Origin: Dyella acidiphila
GTDB lineage: Bacteria > Pseudomonadota > Gammaproteobacteria > Xanthomonadales > Rhodanobacteraceae
DNA length: 64,000 bases
Direction: 5' to 3'
NCBI RefSeq assembly: GCF_014863405.1
Contig: NZ_JACZZA010000002.1
Coordinates: forward strand, 434,001 to 498,000
In this document: piece by piece, positions 45,612-54,237 of the stretch
Layout: each line of letters starts with the position of its first letter
Numbering within the stretch: position 1 is the stretch's first letter
Notes under the pieces: generated by a model
The model's input: only the letters and a program-made list of their open reading frames with translations
Databases searched by the model: none
Told to the model about the DNA's origin: nothing
Program-made: the position numbers and the translations under genes

Positions 45612-47036
45612 TCAGCCTTGCTTACCCTGCTCAAAATGCCGCGCCACCACATCGGCCACCACCATCGACACCTTCTTGCCGGTGGGGATATGGATGAACT
45701 CATTCGGCCCATGCGCATTGGAATGCGGACCCAGCACGCCGGTGATGAGGAACTGCGCCTGCGGGAACTTGGCGCCCAGCATGCCCATGAACGGAATCGA
45801 GCCGCCCTCGCCCATGTACGCCGCCGGCTTGCCGAAATACTGCTCCGACGCCTTGGATACCGCCTGCTCCAGCCACGACGACAGCTGCGGCGCATGCCAG
45901 CCGCTACCGTCCTTTTCCAGCTTGAAGCTGACCTTGGCGCCGTACGGCGGATCCTGCTCCAGCAGTTGCTTGACGAACTCGCCGGCCTTGGCGCCATCGA
46001 GCGTAGGCGGCACGCGCAGGCTGAGCTTTACCGAGGTTTTCGGGCGCAGCACATTGCCGGCGCTTTCCAGCGACGGCATGCCGTCCACACCGGTCACTGC
46101 CAGCTGCGGACGCCAGGTGCGATTGAGCACCAGCTCGGTGAGGTCCTCGGTGACCGGATGCATGCCCTCGACGAACGGGAACTTGCTGTAGATCTCCTTG
46201 CCCAGCACGCCAGCCGCCGCCTTGGCCTGCTCGATGCGCTGCGGCGGAATCTCCGCGTACAAGGCCTCCGGCTTGATGCGGCCGGTTTGCGGGTCTTCCA
46301 GCCGCGACAGCAGTTCGCGCAGGATGCGGAAGCTCGACGGCACCACGCCGGAGGCATCGCCCGAATGCACGCCTTCTTCCAGTACCTGCACCGTCAGCTC
46401 GCCGCCGGTCAGGCCGCGCAGCGAGGTGGTCAGCCACAGCTGGTCGTAATTGCCGCAGCCCGAATCCAGGCATACCACCAGCGACGGACTGCCGATGCGC
46501 GCGGCCAGATGATCCACGTAGTACGGCAGGTCGTAGCTGCCCGATTCCTCGCAGGCTTCGATCAGGATCACGCAGCGCGCGTGCCCAATGCCCTGCTCCT
46601 GCAGTGCCAGCAAGGCGGCCAGCGAACCGAAGATGGCGTAGCCATCGTCTGCACCGCCACGGCCGTACAGCTTGTCGCCCTTCAACACCGGCGTCCACGG
46701 GCCGAGGCCTTCGGACCAGCCGGTCATTTCCGGCTGCTTGTCGAGATGGCCGTACAACACCACGGTGTCGTCGCTCTGGCCGGGCACTTCGATATAGATC
46801 AGCGGCGTGCGTCCTTCCAGCCGCACCACTTCCAGCGTGGCGCCGGGCAGCGCCGGCAGCTTGCCGCGCGCCCAGGTCTCCATCAACTTCACCGCCGCAT
46901 CCATATGACCGTGCGCCACCCAGTCCTTGTCGAACATCGGCGACTTGTTGGGAATCCGGATGTAGTCCATCAGCTGCGGGACGATTTCGGCATCCCACAG
47001 ATCGCTGACGAAACGGGTAATACGCGCGGTATCCAT
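45612..47036 (-). CDS. M20 family metallo-dipeptidase
   Basis: 474 aa cytoplasmic dinuclear-zinc peptidase of the CNDP/dipeptidase branch. Metal and catalytic residues are visible in VVLYGHLDKQPEMTGW, LYGRGGADDGYAIFGSL, LIEACEESGSYDLPYY, CLDSGCGNYDQLW and the C-terminal GPHSNAHGPNEFIHIPTGKK. The dimerisation domain starts around TGGELTVQVLEEGVHSG. Likely a general dipeptidase; substrate not determined. Confidence 0.95.
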   Translation of the reverse strand: MDTARITRFVSDLWDAEIVPQLMDYIRIPNKSPMFDKDWVAHGHMDAAVKLMETWARGKLPALPGATLEVVRLEGRTPLIYIEVPGQSDDTVVLYGHLDKQPEMTGWSEGLGPWTPVLKGDKLYGRGGADDGYAIFGSLAALLALQEQGIGHARCVILIEACEESGSYDLPYYVDHLAARIGSPSLVVCLDSGCGNYDQLWLTTSLRGLTGGELTVQVLEEGVHSGDASGVVPSSFRILRELLSRLEDPQTGRIKPEALYAEIPPQRIEQAKAAAGVLGKEIYSKFPFVEGMHPVTEDLTELVLNRTWRPQLAVTGVDGMPSLESAGNVLRPKTSVKLSLRVPPTLDGAKAGEFVKQLLEQDPPYGAKVSFKLEKDGSGWHAPQLSSWLEQAVSKASEQYFGKPAAYMGEGGSIPFMGMLGAKFPQAQFLITGVLGPHSNAHGPNEFIHIPTGKKVSMVVADVVARHFEQGKQG

Positions 47037-47268
47037 GCGGACTCCATGGCTGACAGGAAAAGCGCGATTCTAGCAGCCCCACCCCGCAGCCACAGGCGCG
47101 CGCCGGTCGCGCACGTACAGCCATGCCCGCCGACGCCGACAGCATGTCGGCCATAAACGCCCATGTTTTCGCGCACTGCACCGGCTGTCGGACCACTGCA
47201 GCGATCGCGCAAAGTGCAGCTCGGCGCCGGAAAGCGCCGTCACTTTTCGATCCAGGGAGATATCCAGC

Positions 47269-47622
47269 ATGTTCAAGCACATCCTTGCCGGCCTCGTACT
47301 CAGCTTTGCCTTGGCACTGCCGGGCTTTGCCGCCTCGCCGGTCAACATCAACACCGCCGATGCCGCCACCATCGCCAAATCGCTGGACGGCATCGGGCTA
47401 TCCAAGGCCAATGCCATCGTGGCCTTCCGCGAGGAACACGGGCCATTCAAAAGCGTGGAGGAACTGACCCAGGTCAAGGGCATCGGCCAGGCCACGCTGC
47501 AGCGCAACCACGACGCCATCCTGCTCAGCGGCGAAGGTGCCAAGGCGACGGGCGATGCCCCGGCCAAGCCCAAGCACGCCAAGAAAACCAAGCCGGCCGC
47601 CGACGCAGCCTCGCAGGACTGA
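47269..47622 (+). CDS. comEA: ComEA-type helix-hairpin-helix DNA-binding protein
   Basis: 117 aa exported protein: signal peptide HILAGLVLSFALALPGFAA, then two helix-hairpin-helix motifs (VNINTADAATIAKSLDGIGLSKANAIV; FKSVEELTQVKGIGQATLQRN) and a Lys/Ala-rich tail. Periplasmic ComEA ratchets incoming DNA during natural transformation, which fits the pilus genes elsewhere in the window. AGGGAG precedes the ATG. Followed by a perfect 11-bp stem lacking a T-run. Confidence 0.95.
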   Translation: MFKHILAGLVLSFALALPGFAASPVNINTADAATIAKSLDGIGLSKANAIVAFREEHGPFKSVEELTQVKGIGQATLQRNHDAILLSGEGAKATGDAPAKPKHAKKTKPAADAASQD

Positions 47623-47638
47623 TCGCCGCCCGACCACC

Positions 47639-47665
47639 CGATACGGCCCGCCGTGGGCCGTATCG
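47639..47665. terminator. Stem-loop after comEA
   Basis: CGATACGGCCC-GCCGT-GGGCCGTATCG, an 11-bp perfect stem, but no T-run follows, so it may be a transcript-stabilising hairpin or weak terminator. Confidence 0.5.
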
Positions 47666-47760
47666 CTTCCATGCGGCCCGGCGGCGCACCCCGCTACCCC
47701 CTCCGGCCCGATGGGCTACACTCCGCGCCGGTCAACCGCCCGCCACCGTCCGCCGCCCAC

Positions 47761-48231
47761 ATGATCCTTCCGCGCTATCGCATCGATGCCTCGCACATCC
47801 AGGGCGCGGGCAAGGGCTTGTTTCTGGAAGAAAACGTCGATGCCGGGCGGATCGTCATCGCCCCCGACACAATCAACCAGACCTACCGCCTGGACGAACT
47901 GCAGGCCACGCCGGATCAGATGTACGCCAGCGCACGCTGGTTCGAGGATCGCTACACCCTCTCGCCGGAATGGCCCGACGAGTGCTACGTCAACCACAGT
48001 TTCGAGCCGACCGGCTTATGGCACCTGGGCTTTGTGTTCGCCCTGCGCCAGCTGCCCGCCGGCACCGAAATTACCGTGGACTACCGTCACCTGCTGCCGC
48101 CCGGCCAGGAAGAAGACTTTATCGATACCGCCACTGGTGAGAAAATCATCGGTCTGCCCTGGTACGAGAGTCTGATGACCACGACTCGCGCTCTGGCCCA
48201 TGTGCTGGACAGCGCCAGTCTCAACGACTGA
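47761..48231 (+). CDS. SET domain protein
   Basis: 156 aa from ATG 47761 (MILPRYRIDASHIQGAGKGLFL); the frame is open upstream without similarity. SET signatures: GAGKGLFLEENVDAGRIV, the NHS motif CYVNHSFEPTGLWHLGFVFAL and the GTEITVDYRHL motif. SET domains methylate lysine using SAM; bacterial single-domain members have mostly unknown targets. The post-SET cysteines of eukaryotic enzymes are absent. Six bases before the GNAT gene. Confidence 0.9.
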   Translation: MILPRYRIDASHIQGAGKGLFLEENVDAGRIVIAPDTINQTYRLDELQATPDQMYASARWFEDRYTLSPEWPDECYVNHSFEPTGLWHLGFVFALRQLPAGTEITVDYRHLLPPGQEEDFIDTATGEKIIGLPWYESLMTTTRALAHVLDSASLND

Positions 48232-48237
48232 TCCGAA

Positions 48238-48777
48238 ATGATCGACATTCCCACCCTGGAAACCCAGCGCCTTCGCCTCACCGCGCTGACCGAACGCCAC
48301 TTCAACGACTACGCTGCGATGCTGGCCGACCCGGAAAGCACGCGCTGGATCGGCGACGGCCTGCCGCTGGACCGCACCAATGCATGGCGCTCGCTGGCCA
48401 TGCTGATCGGCCACTGGCAATTGCGCGGCTACGGCATGTGGGCGCTGGAACTGAAAGCCACGGGTGAATTCATCGGTCGCGCCGGCCTGCTGCATCCGGA
48501 AGGCTGGCCGGATATCGAACTGGGCTGGATGCTCAAGCCCGACCACCGCCACCATGGCTACGCCACCGAAGCCGGCGCCGCGATCCTCGGCTATGCCTGG
48601 GATCAACTGCACATCCAGCGCGTGATCAGCATGGTGCGCGTAGGCAACGATGCCTCCGACCGCGTGGCCGAACGCCTTGGCGGCGAGCATATCGAAGACA
48701 TCGACTTCTTCGGCAGCGACACCCACATCTTCGCCTACTACCCGCCGCACCGCGAACCACGCCGCGCCTGGGCATGA
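48238..48777 (+). CDS. GNAT family acetyltransferase, RimJ/RimL type
   Basis: 179 aa. Begins MIDIPTLETQRLRLTALTERHF, the RimJ/RimL N-terminal pattern. Acetyl-CoA site in IELGWMLKPDHRHHGYATEAGAAILGYAWD and the C-terminal SMVRVGNDASDRVAERLGGEH. It may acetylate a protein N-terminus or small amine; the target is unknown. The stop overlaps the hutD start (ATGA). Confidence 0.94.
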   Translation: MIDIPTLETQRLRLTALTERHFNDYAAMLADPESTRWIGDGLPLDRTNAWRSLAMLIGHWQLRGYGMWALELKATGEFIGRAGLLHPEGWPDIELGWMLKPDHRHHGYATEAGAAILGYAWDQLHIQRVISMVRVGNDASDRVAERLGGEHIEDIDFFGSDTHIFAYYPPHREPRRAWA

Positions 48778-49349
48778 GCGCCCTGCGCCTGCTTGCGCCC
48801 GATACGCTGCGCACGCAGCCATGGGCCAACGGCGCCGGCACCACCACGGTTATTGCCAGCGATCCGGACCATGCGGACTGGCGCTGGCGCCTGAGCATTG
48901 CCGATATCGCCCAGGATGGGGCATTTTCCGCTTTTCCTGCCACGCGCCGACAGTTCGTGGCGCTGGATGCGCCGATCACCCTGCGCTTTTCAAACCAACG
49001 CGAACTTGCGCTGCTGCGCTTGTCCGTCACGCATTTCGATGGCGCCGATGCGCCGTATGCGCAGCTACCTGACGGGCCTACGCGTGCATTCAACCTGATG
49101 TTGCGAGGTGATGCGCAGGGCGAGCTGATGGCGCGGCCGTTGAATGGCAGCATGTGGCTGCCGGTACGCGAAGGGTGGCTGTGGTTTGTGCATGTGCTCG
49201 GCGGGCGTGCCGATATGCAGGTCGGTGATGAGCATGTGGCGCTGGAGATGGGCGCCAACGTGTGGATCGATGCGGCGGCAGGTCAGCGCACACGGATTGA
49301 AGGTGGCGGTGAGTTGATTCTCGTACAACTTTCAAAAAACACCGCATAA
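48774..49349 (+). CDS. hutD: HutD family cupin-like protein
   Basis: 191 aa. HutD signatures: LAPDTLRTQPWANGAGTTTVIA near the start, WRWRLSIADIAQDGAFSAFPATRRQF, and TRAFNLMLRGDAQGEL. In other bacteria HutD accompanies histidine-utilisation genes and may limit their induction; no hut gene is seen here. Translationally coupled to the GNAT gene upstream. Confidence 0.92.
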   Translation: MSALRLLAPDTLRTQPWANGAGTTTVIASDPDHADWRWRLSIADIAQDGAFSAFPATRRQFVALDAPITLRFSNQRELALLRLSVTHFDGADAPYAQLPDGPTRAFNLMLRGDAQGELMARPLNGSMWLPVREGWLWFVHVLGGRADMQVGDEHVALEMGANVWIDAAAGQRTRIEGGGELILVQLSKNTA

Positions 49350-49352
49350 CCC

Positions 49353-49429
49353 CGTAGGTTGGGTTAGCGCAGCGTAACCCAACGATTCCGCCAGAACTGT
49401 TGGGTTACGCTGCGCTAACCCAACCTACG
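49353..49429. repeat. REP family 1 copy f (two type A arms), left of RAYT
   Basis: CGTAGGTTGGGTTAGCGCAGCGTAACCC, a short spacer, then the mirror arm ending CCTACG. It lies 11 bp upstream of the transposase ATG. Confidence 0.92.
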
Positions 49430-49440
49430 TTCGATCGGCC

Positions 49441-49986
49441 ATGCGTTATCGGCGCGTCAAAACACCAGGCGGCACCTATTTCTTTACGGTCAATCTTGCC
49501 ACCCGCACCAGTTCGCTGCTGATTGACCGCATCGACGCACTACGCAATGCCGTACGGCAGGTAAAAGCGCAACATCCCTTCCGCATCCTTGCCTGGGCCG
49601 TGCTTCCCGACCATATGCACGCCATCTGGGTCATGCCGGAACACGATGGCGATTACTCGAACCGCTGGAAGCTGATCAAACAGCGATTCTCAAAGTCCAT
49701 CGAACGAACGGAAGCCGTCAGTTCATCAAGGCAGCACAAAGGTGAGCGAAATATCTGGCAACGCCGCTTTTGGGAGCACCAGATTAGAGACGAACGGGAT
49801 CTCCAGAGCCATGTTGACTACGTCCACATCAACCCGGTCAAACATGGTCATGTAAATCGCGCCAGCGACTGGCCCTACTCTTCCATCCATAGATACATCA
49901 GAGCGGGCATGGTCACGCCGGACTGGGCCTGCCCAATCCATGAAATCAACACCAGCGGTGAAGCAGGCCCGCGGAAGCTGAGGTAG
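49441..49986 (+). CDS. REP-associated tyrosine transposase (RAYT, TnpA-REP)
   Basis: 181 aa single-copy transposase of the Y1 HUH class. Visible motifs: GGTYFFTVNLATR, the HxH metal site in AWAVLPDHMHAIWVMPE (near residue 60), WQRRFWEHQIRDERDLQSHVDYVHINPVKHGHV with the catalytic Tyr in the DYVHINPVKHG block, and DWPYSSIHRY. It is flanked within 11 bp on the left, and overlapped at the stop on the right, by type A/A REP palindromes, the classic RAYT-REP arrangement. Such enzymes nick and move REP hairpins in single-stranded form. It appears intact. Confidence 0.95.
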   Translation: MRYRRVKTPGGTYFFTVNLATRTSSLLIDRIDALRNAVRQVKAQHPFRILAWAVLPDHMHAIWVMPEHDGDYSNRWKLIKQRFSKSIERTEAVSSSRQHKGERNIWQRRFWEHQIRDERDLQSHVDYVHINPVKHGHVNRASDWPYSSIHRYIRAGMVTPDWACPIHEINTSGEAGPRKLR

Positions 49987-50065
49987 GTTGGGTTAGCGCA
50001 GCGTAACCCAACGATCTATCTTCGTAGCAGTATCGTTGGGTTACGCTGCGCTAACCCAACCTACG
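49983..50065. repeat. REP family 1 copy g (two type A arms), right of RAYT
   Basis: GTAGGTTGGGTTAGCGCAGCGTAACCCAAC and its mirror, ending CCTACG. It begins inside the RAYT stop codon region. Confidence 0.92.
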
Positions 50066-50084
50066 CATGGCTCTACGCTTCGGC

Positions 50085-50990
50085 TCAGCGATATTCCGCC
50101 TGCACCCGCGCCGGCACCACCGCCCGCGCAACCTCAGCCAGCGCAAACAACCGCGCCGTGCGCATCCAGCCAATCACCAGCAGCATCACTTGGCTCAACA
50201 GCAGGGCCAGCAGAAAGCCGCCACCCACCGCGGTGACATGAATACGCGCCACGGCAAAGATCGACGCAATCAGCAGGCCGACCAGCGTCACCACCAGATA
50301 AAACACCAGGGTCTTCACCGGCTGCCGCAACAACTGGCGAATGCCGCGCCCCAATGCACGCGTCGCCGAACGCAGCGTGACATCGGCAATAAACGCCGAG
50401 CGCATCGATTCCACAATCGACTGCACCAGCACAAACACGATCAGCAACACCACATGCACAAAGGTGTTATGCGCATCCACACTCGACTCCAGCACGGCTG
50501 CTTTGGCGTGGCTGTCGCTGGCATGCCCGGCAAAAGCCAGCACCGCCATCAACACGCCGTACGGTGCCAGCGACCACAGCATGCTGCGGAACATGCGCCC
50601 ATATTCGATCAGGCCGTTCTGCAGCAGCGCACCGAACCCCAGCACCTGCCCTGCCCGCCCGCTGCCGACGATCATGCCGTCGATAAAGGGCGACAACAGC
50701 AAGGTCAGCACCAGGCCGATGATGGCCACCGCGCCGAACCACTGAAAATGGTCGCTGAAGATGAAGAGGACATCGGAAAACATGATGCCGCTGAATTGCT
50801 GCGCCCACTCGGCGGCATGCACGGAGTTGTCCAGCAAGCCGCTGAGCATGCGCCACAGCGGCAGTGCCACCACGCTGGCCGGAATCAGCATGAGCAGCAG
50901 CCACAGCAGCAGCAAGCGCCACTGTGCAGCGGCGCGCATGCTGGTACCCAGGGCGGAAAAGCCGACGGAACGAGACATGTTGTTGGCCAT
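50085..50990 (-). CDS. Membrane protein of unknown function
   Basis: 301 aa, not recognised. About six membrane helices: LLLLWLLLMLIPASVVALPL, FGAVAIIGLVLTLLLSPFI, SLAPYGVLMAVLAFAG, FVHVVLLIVFVLVQSIV, LVFYLVVTLVGLLIASIF, FLLALLLSQVMLLVIGW. No catalytic motif seen. Its ATG overlaps the stop of the M1 peptidase gene by one base (TGATG), so the two are translated together. It may anchor or assist the peptidase, or form a transport pore; this is speculation. Confidence 0.85.
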   Translation of the reverse strand: MANNMSRSVGFSALGTSMRAAAQWRLLLLWLLLMLIPASVVALPLWRMLSGLLDNSVHAAEWAQQFSGIMFSDVLFIFSDHFQWFGAVAIIGLVLTLLLSPFIDGMIVGSGRAGQVLGFGALLQNGLIEYGRMFRSMLWSLAPYGVLMAVLAFAGHASDSHAKAAVLESSVDAHNTFVHVVLLIVFVLVQSIVESMRSAFIADVTLRSATRALGRGIRQLLRQPVKTLVFYLVVTLVGLLIASIFAVARIHVTAVGGGFLLALLLSQVMLLVIGWMRTARLFALAEVARAVVPARVQAEYR

Positions 50991-53203
50991 CACAGTGTCA
51001 CCAGCATGGAGTAGAGGGTCTGCAGAACCGCTGCAACATCGGCGGTCCAGCGCTTGGATGCGGCGCCATCGGGCTTGTTGCTCACACTGTTGTCGAGGCG
51101 GTCGGTGTCGAGCAGGTTGTGCTGATCCGGATCCAGCTCTGCCGACACGGCCTTGCTCGGCTTGGTGAATACAAAGCGCGCCCAGCGGCGATCGTCATTC
51201 CAGGTCACGTCCTCATGCGTGCCATCCTCGAAGGTGACGCGCAGCAGTTCCGGTGCCGGCACGCCATCGCGCGTCACCGTCACGGTGCTGCGCCACGGGA
51301 ACGGGCCCGGATCGCCGGGCTTGGCATTGGGATGAGCCTTCTTCCAGTCATCGCGCTGCTTGTCGAGCTGCTTGTCCAGGTCGTCCGCCACCACTTCGGT
51401 TTCTTTGCCGTCCTTCCAGCTCACGCCGACCTTGGGCAGCACTTCTTCGGCGTCCACCGATTCCACTCGATCGTCCATCACACGCGTGCCGTAGACGTAG
51501 TCGTTGAAAATTTCATCGACGTCTTTCGCATCGCCGGAGCTGTCGATCAGCGCTGCGCGGAAATCCGCCACCGACGGATGCCGGAAGTGCCAGCGCTGGT
51601 AGTACAGCTTGAACGCCTTCTCCAGCGCCGGATGGCCCAGGCGCTCTTCCAGATCGTGCATGGCGGTGGCGGTGCGCGAATACACCGTGCCGTAGCTCAT
51701 GCCGGAAAGACGATCCCAGCTATTCTGCGCCAGCGGATCGTGCGGATGGCGCAGCGTGGCGGTAAGGCGCTCGAACTCGAAGCCCTTCAGATGCGGCGTA
51801 ATGCCCAGCCACTTGGTGAACGGTGACGCCAGCACCAGATCCTGCTGGCGCTCGCGCAGCATGCGGTTGTCCCAATACTCGTTCAGGCCTTCGTCGAGGA
51901 TCGGCTCTTCGAACTCATTGGAAGCGAGAATGCCGTAGAAATAGCCGTGGCCGAATTCGTGGATATTCACGAAGTCGCTGGCCATCTGGTTGGCGGTATC
52001 CGGCTCCACTTCCTTATAGCCTTCGGAAGTAAAGAAGGTGGGGTATTCCATGCCGCCCGCTTCATCCGCGTTGTACGGCGGAATCACCACCGTCAGCGTG
52101 TGATACGGATACGGCGCCAGCGTGCGCGAGAAATAACCGATCGCATCGATGCTGGATTTCAGGCTGGGCGCGGCGCTGGCCACGTATTCCGCCGGATAGA
52201 TCACGCGCACCGCCACCTTCGGGCTGCCCGGACCTTCATAGCTGCCGTCCAGCGTCTTGAAATCCTTGGCGGCCACCCAGGCGAAGTCATGCACGTCCGC
52301 CTGCATGAAGTGATAGGTGGTCTTGCCGTCCTTCTGTTCCGGCGCGCCCTGCAACTGGCCTACCGCGCCCACCGTGTAATCGCTGGGGGTGGTGATATGC
52401 ACGTCGAAGGAACCGAAGTCCGCGTAGAACTCGCTGCTGAAATGGAATTCATGCACGTTCCAGCGCACCTGCGCGGCACCGCGTTCGCCCGGCAGCTCCA
52501 GCACGCCGATCTTCGGGAACCACTGGCCCACCATGTTGAAGTCGCCCCACCAGCCGGTGCGCTCCACCACCCGCGGCAGCTGGCTGAGGAAGTCGATATC
52601 CAGCGCCAGCGTGCCACCGGCCGGCACCGGCTGGGCCAGGTCGATGCGCACCACGGTCTGGTCCGCATCCGGGCCGCCGTCGGGATGCACATAGCTCCAT
52701 TTCAGCGCCGCACCGTTCTGCTGTACCTGCTGCAGGCGGATCCAGCCCCACTGCCCCTTTTTCAGGTGTGCCAGGCCGCGCGAACCGCCGTTCGCCGCTT
52801 CCACCGCGCGCTCGGTGAAAAAGGTGCTGCCCTCGTTCTGGAAGGCGTTCAAATAAAGATGGAAATAGACGCTGCTCACCGCACGATCGCTGCGGTTGCG
52901 CCAGGTCATATGTTCCTTGCCGGTCACCGCATGCTTGGGCGCATCCAGCGTGGCATCGATGGTGTAGCTCACCACCCGGTCGGACAGCGTCGGCTCGTTG
53001 CCGGTGCGCTCGCCGCCCCAGGCATTGGGTGCGCTCTGCTGCGTGATCATGGTGTCGTGCGCCGGGGCGAAGGGAATCTCGCCGCCGGCATCGGTCGCTG
53101 CCGCTGCCGCTGGCTGCGCCGCCGTCTGTGCCAGGGCCTGTCCCGACCACAATAGAACCACCGCAGCGAGCCACAGCCCGCCCCTACCGGTTGCTAGTCT
53201 CAT
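50990..53203 (-). CDS. M1 family zinc metallopeptidase, secreted
   Basis: 737 aa with signal peptide LWLAAVVLLWSGQALAQ. M1 catalytic domain: EAGGMEYPTFFTSEGYK (equivalent to GAMEN) and zinc site HExxH in FVNIHEFGHGYFYG with the downstream Glu in EEPILDEGLNEYWDNR. Probably acts on peptides in the periplasm. Upstream of, and coupled to, the membrane protein gene. Confidence 0.95.
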   Translation of the reverse strand: MRLATGRGGLWLAAVVLLWSGQALAQTAAQPAAAAATDAGGEIPFAPAHDTMITQQSAPNAWGGERTGNEPTLSDRVVSYTIDATLDAPKHAVTGKEHMTWRNRSDRAVSSVYFHLYLNAFQNEGSTFFTERAVEAANGGSRGLAHLKKGQWGWIRLQQVQQNGAALKWSYVHPDGGPDADQTVVRIDLAQPVPAGGTLALDIDFLSQLPRVVERTGWWGDFNMVGQWFPKIGVLELPGERGAAQVRWNVHEFHFSSEFYADFGSFDVHITTPSDYTVGAVGQLQGAPEQKDGKTTYHFMQADVHDFAWVAAKDFKTLDGSYEGPGSPKVAVRVIYPAEYVASAAPSLKSSIDAIGYFSRTLAPYPYHTLTVVIPPYNADEAGGMEYPTFFTSEGYKEVEPDTANQMASDFVNIHEFGHGYFYGILASNEFEEPILDEGLNEYWDNRMLRERQQDLVLASPFTKWLGITPHLKGFEFERLTATLRHPHDPLAQNSWDRLSGMSYGTVYSRTATAMHDLEERLGHPALEKAFKLYYQRWHFRHPSVADFRAALIDSSGDAKDVDEIFNDYVYGTRVMDDRVESVDAEEVLPKVGVSWKDGKETEVVADDLDKQLDKQRDDWKKAHPNAKPGDPGPFPWRSTVTVTRDGVPAPELLRVTFEDGTHEDVTWNDDRRWARFVFTKPSKAVSAELDPDQHNLLDTDRLDNSVSNKPDGAASKRWTADVAAVLQTLYSMLVTL

Positions 53204-53328
53204 CTAACGATCTCCCCAAGAGATGTATCGAGCGTGGGGCAAGCATAGCGGGGAGGACATAGGCCATACGTCACGAGCCGGTCACACCATGCCCGCAAGG
53301 CAGCTGCGCATGCCATGAACCCTTAGTC

Positions 53329-53405
53329 CGTCATCCCAGCGAAAGCTGGGATCCCGTGCCTTGTGCCATCAAAGACGCTGGATCCCAGCTTTCGCTGGGA
53401 TGACG
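53329..53405. repeat. REP family 3 perfect double palindrome
   Basis: CGTCATCCCAGCGAAAGCTGGGATCC, a spacer, then GGATCCCAGCTTTCGCTGGGATGACG. Each half is a hairpin and the two halves mirror each other. It occupies the 359-bp gap (53204-53562) before the two-component genes; nothing else recognised there. Confidence 0.9.
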
Positions 53406-53562
53406 AGCCTCGGGCTACGCACCTCTTCTGTCTGTGCGCCCATGCCTGCAGGCGTTAAGCTGCGCAATCAACAGGCCACGCAAGCCGCACGACGACATGG
53501 AACGCAATGGAATTCATGGACATGCCGCCCGCGCACTGCAGGCCTGATGGAGCCCGAGAACC

Positions 53563-54237
53563 ATGCGTATCCTGATAGCCGAAGACGATCCCTCCATTGC
53601 CGCCGGCGTCAGCGCGGCCCTGCGCCAGGGCGGCCACGCGGTCGACCATGTCGCCGATGGCGTGCGCGCCGACGCCGCACTGAAAGACACCCCCTACGAC
53701 CTGCTGGTACTGGACCTGGGACTGCCCAACCTCGACGGCAGCGAAGTGCTGCAGCGGGTACGCCGCCGCGGCAGCAGCCTGCCGGTGCTGGTGATCACCG
53801 CCCGCGAAGGCCTGCGCGAACGCGTACGCGTGCTGGACCTGGGCGCCGACGACTACCTGGTCAAACCGTTCGCCCTGGCCGAATTCGAAGCCCGCGTGCG
53901 CGCCCTGCTGCGCCGCTATACCACCCAGGGCGCGCCCGAGCTCACCCTCGGCCGGCTGCGCCTGGACCTGCCCGGCCATCGCGCCTGGGTCGACGACACC
54001 CCGCTGGAACTCACCGCCCGCGAGTTCGGCCTGCTCGAAGCCCTGGCCGCACGCCCCGACCGGGTCACCAGCCGCGCGCAGCTGATCGAAGCGCTGTGCA
54101 GCTGGGACCAGGAGCTCACCGACAACGGCCTGGATATCGCCATCTACCGCCTGCGCCGCAAGCTGACCGATTCCGGCACGCAGGTGCGTACCATCCGCGG
54201 CCTCGGCTATCTGCTGGAAGAGGTCAAGCAGGCATGA
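53563..54237 (+). CDS. OmpR-family response regulator
   Basis: 224 aa. Receiver domain 1-115 with the acidic pair E7/D8, phospho-acceptor Asp51 (DLLVLDLGLPNLDG), Thr in VLVITARE and Lys in DYLVKPFALAEF. The C-terminal winged helix includes PLELTAREFGLLEALA and NGLDIAIYRLRRKL. QseB/PmrA-like. Overlaps the histidine kinase gene by ATGA. Confidence 0.96.
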   Translation: MRILIAEDDPSIAAGVSAALRQGGHAVDHVADGVRADAALKDTPYDLLVLDLGLPNLDGSEVLQRVRRRGSSLPVLVITAREGLRERVRVLDLGADDYLVKPFALAEFEARVRALLRRYTTQGAPELTLGRLRLDLPGHRAWVDDTPLELTAREFGLLEALAARPDRVTSRAQLIEALCSWDQELTDNGLDIAIYRLRRKLTDSGTQVRTIRGLGYLLEEVKQA

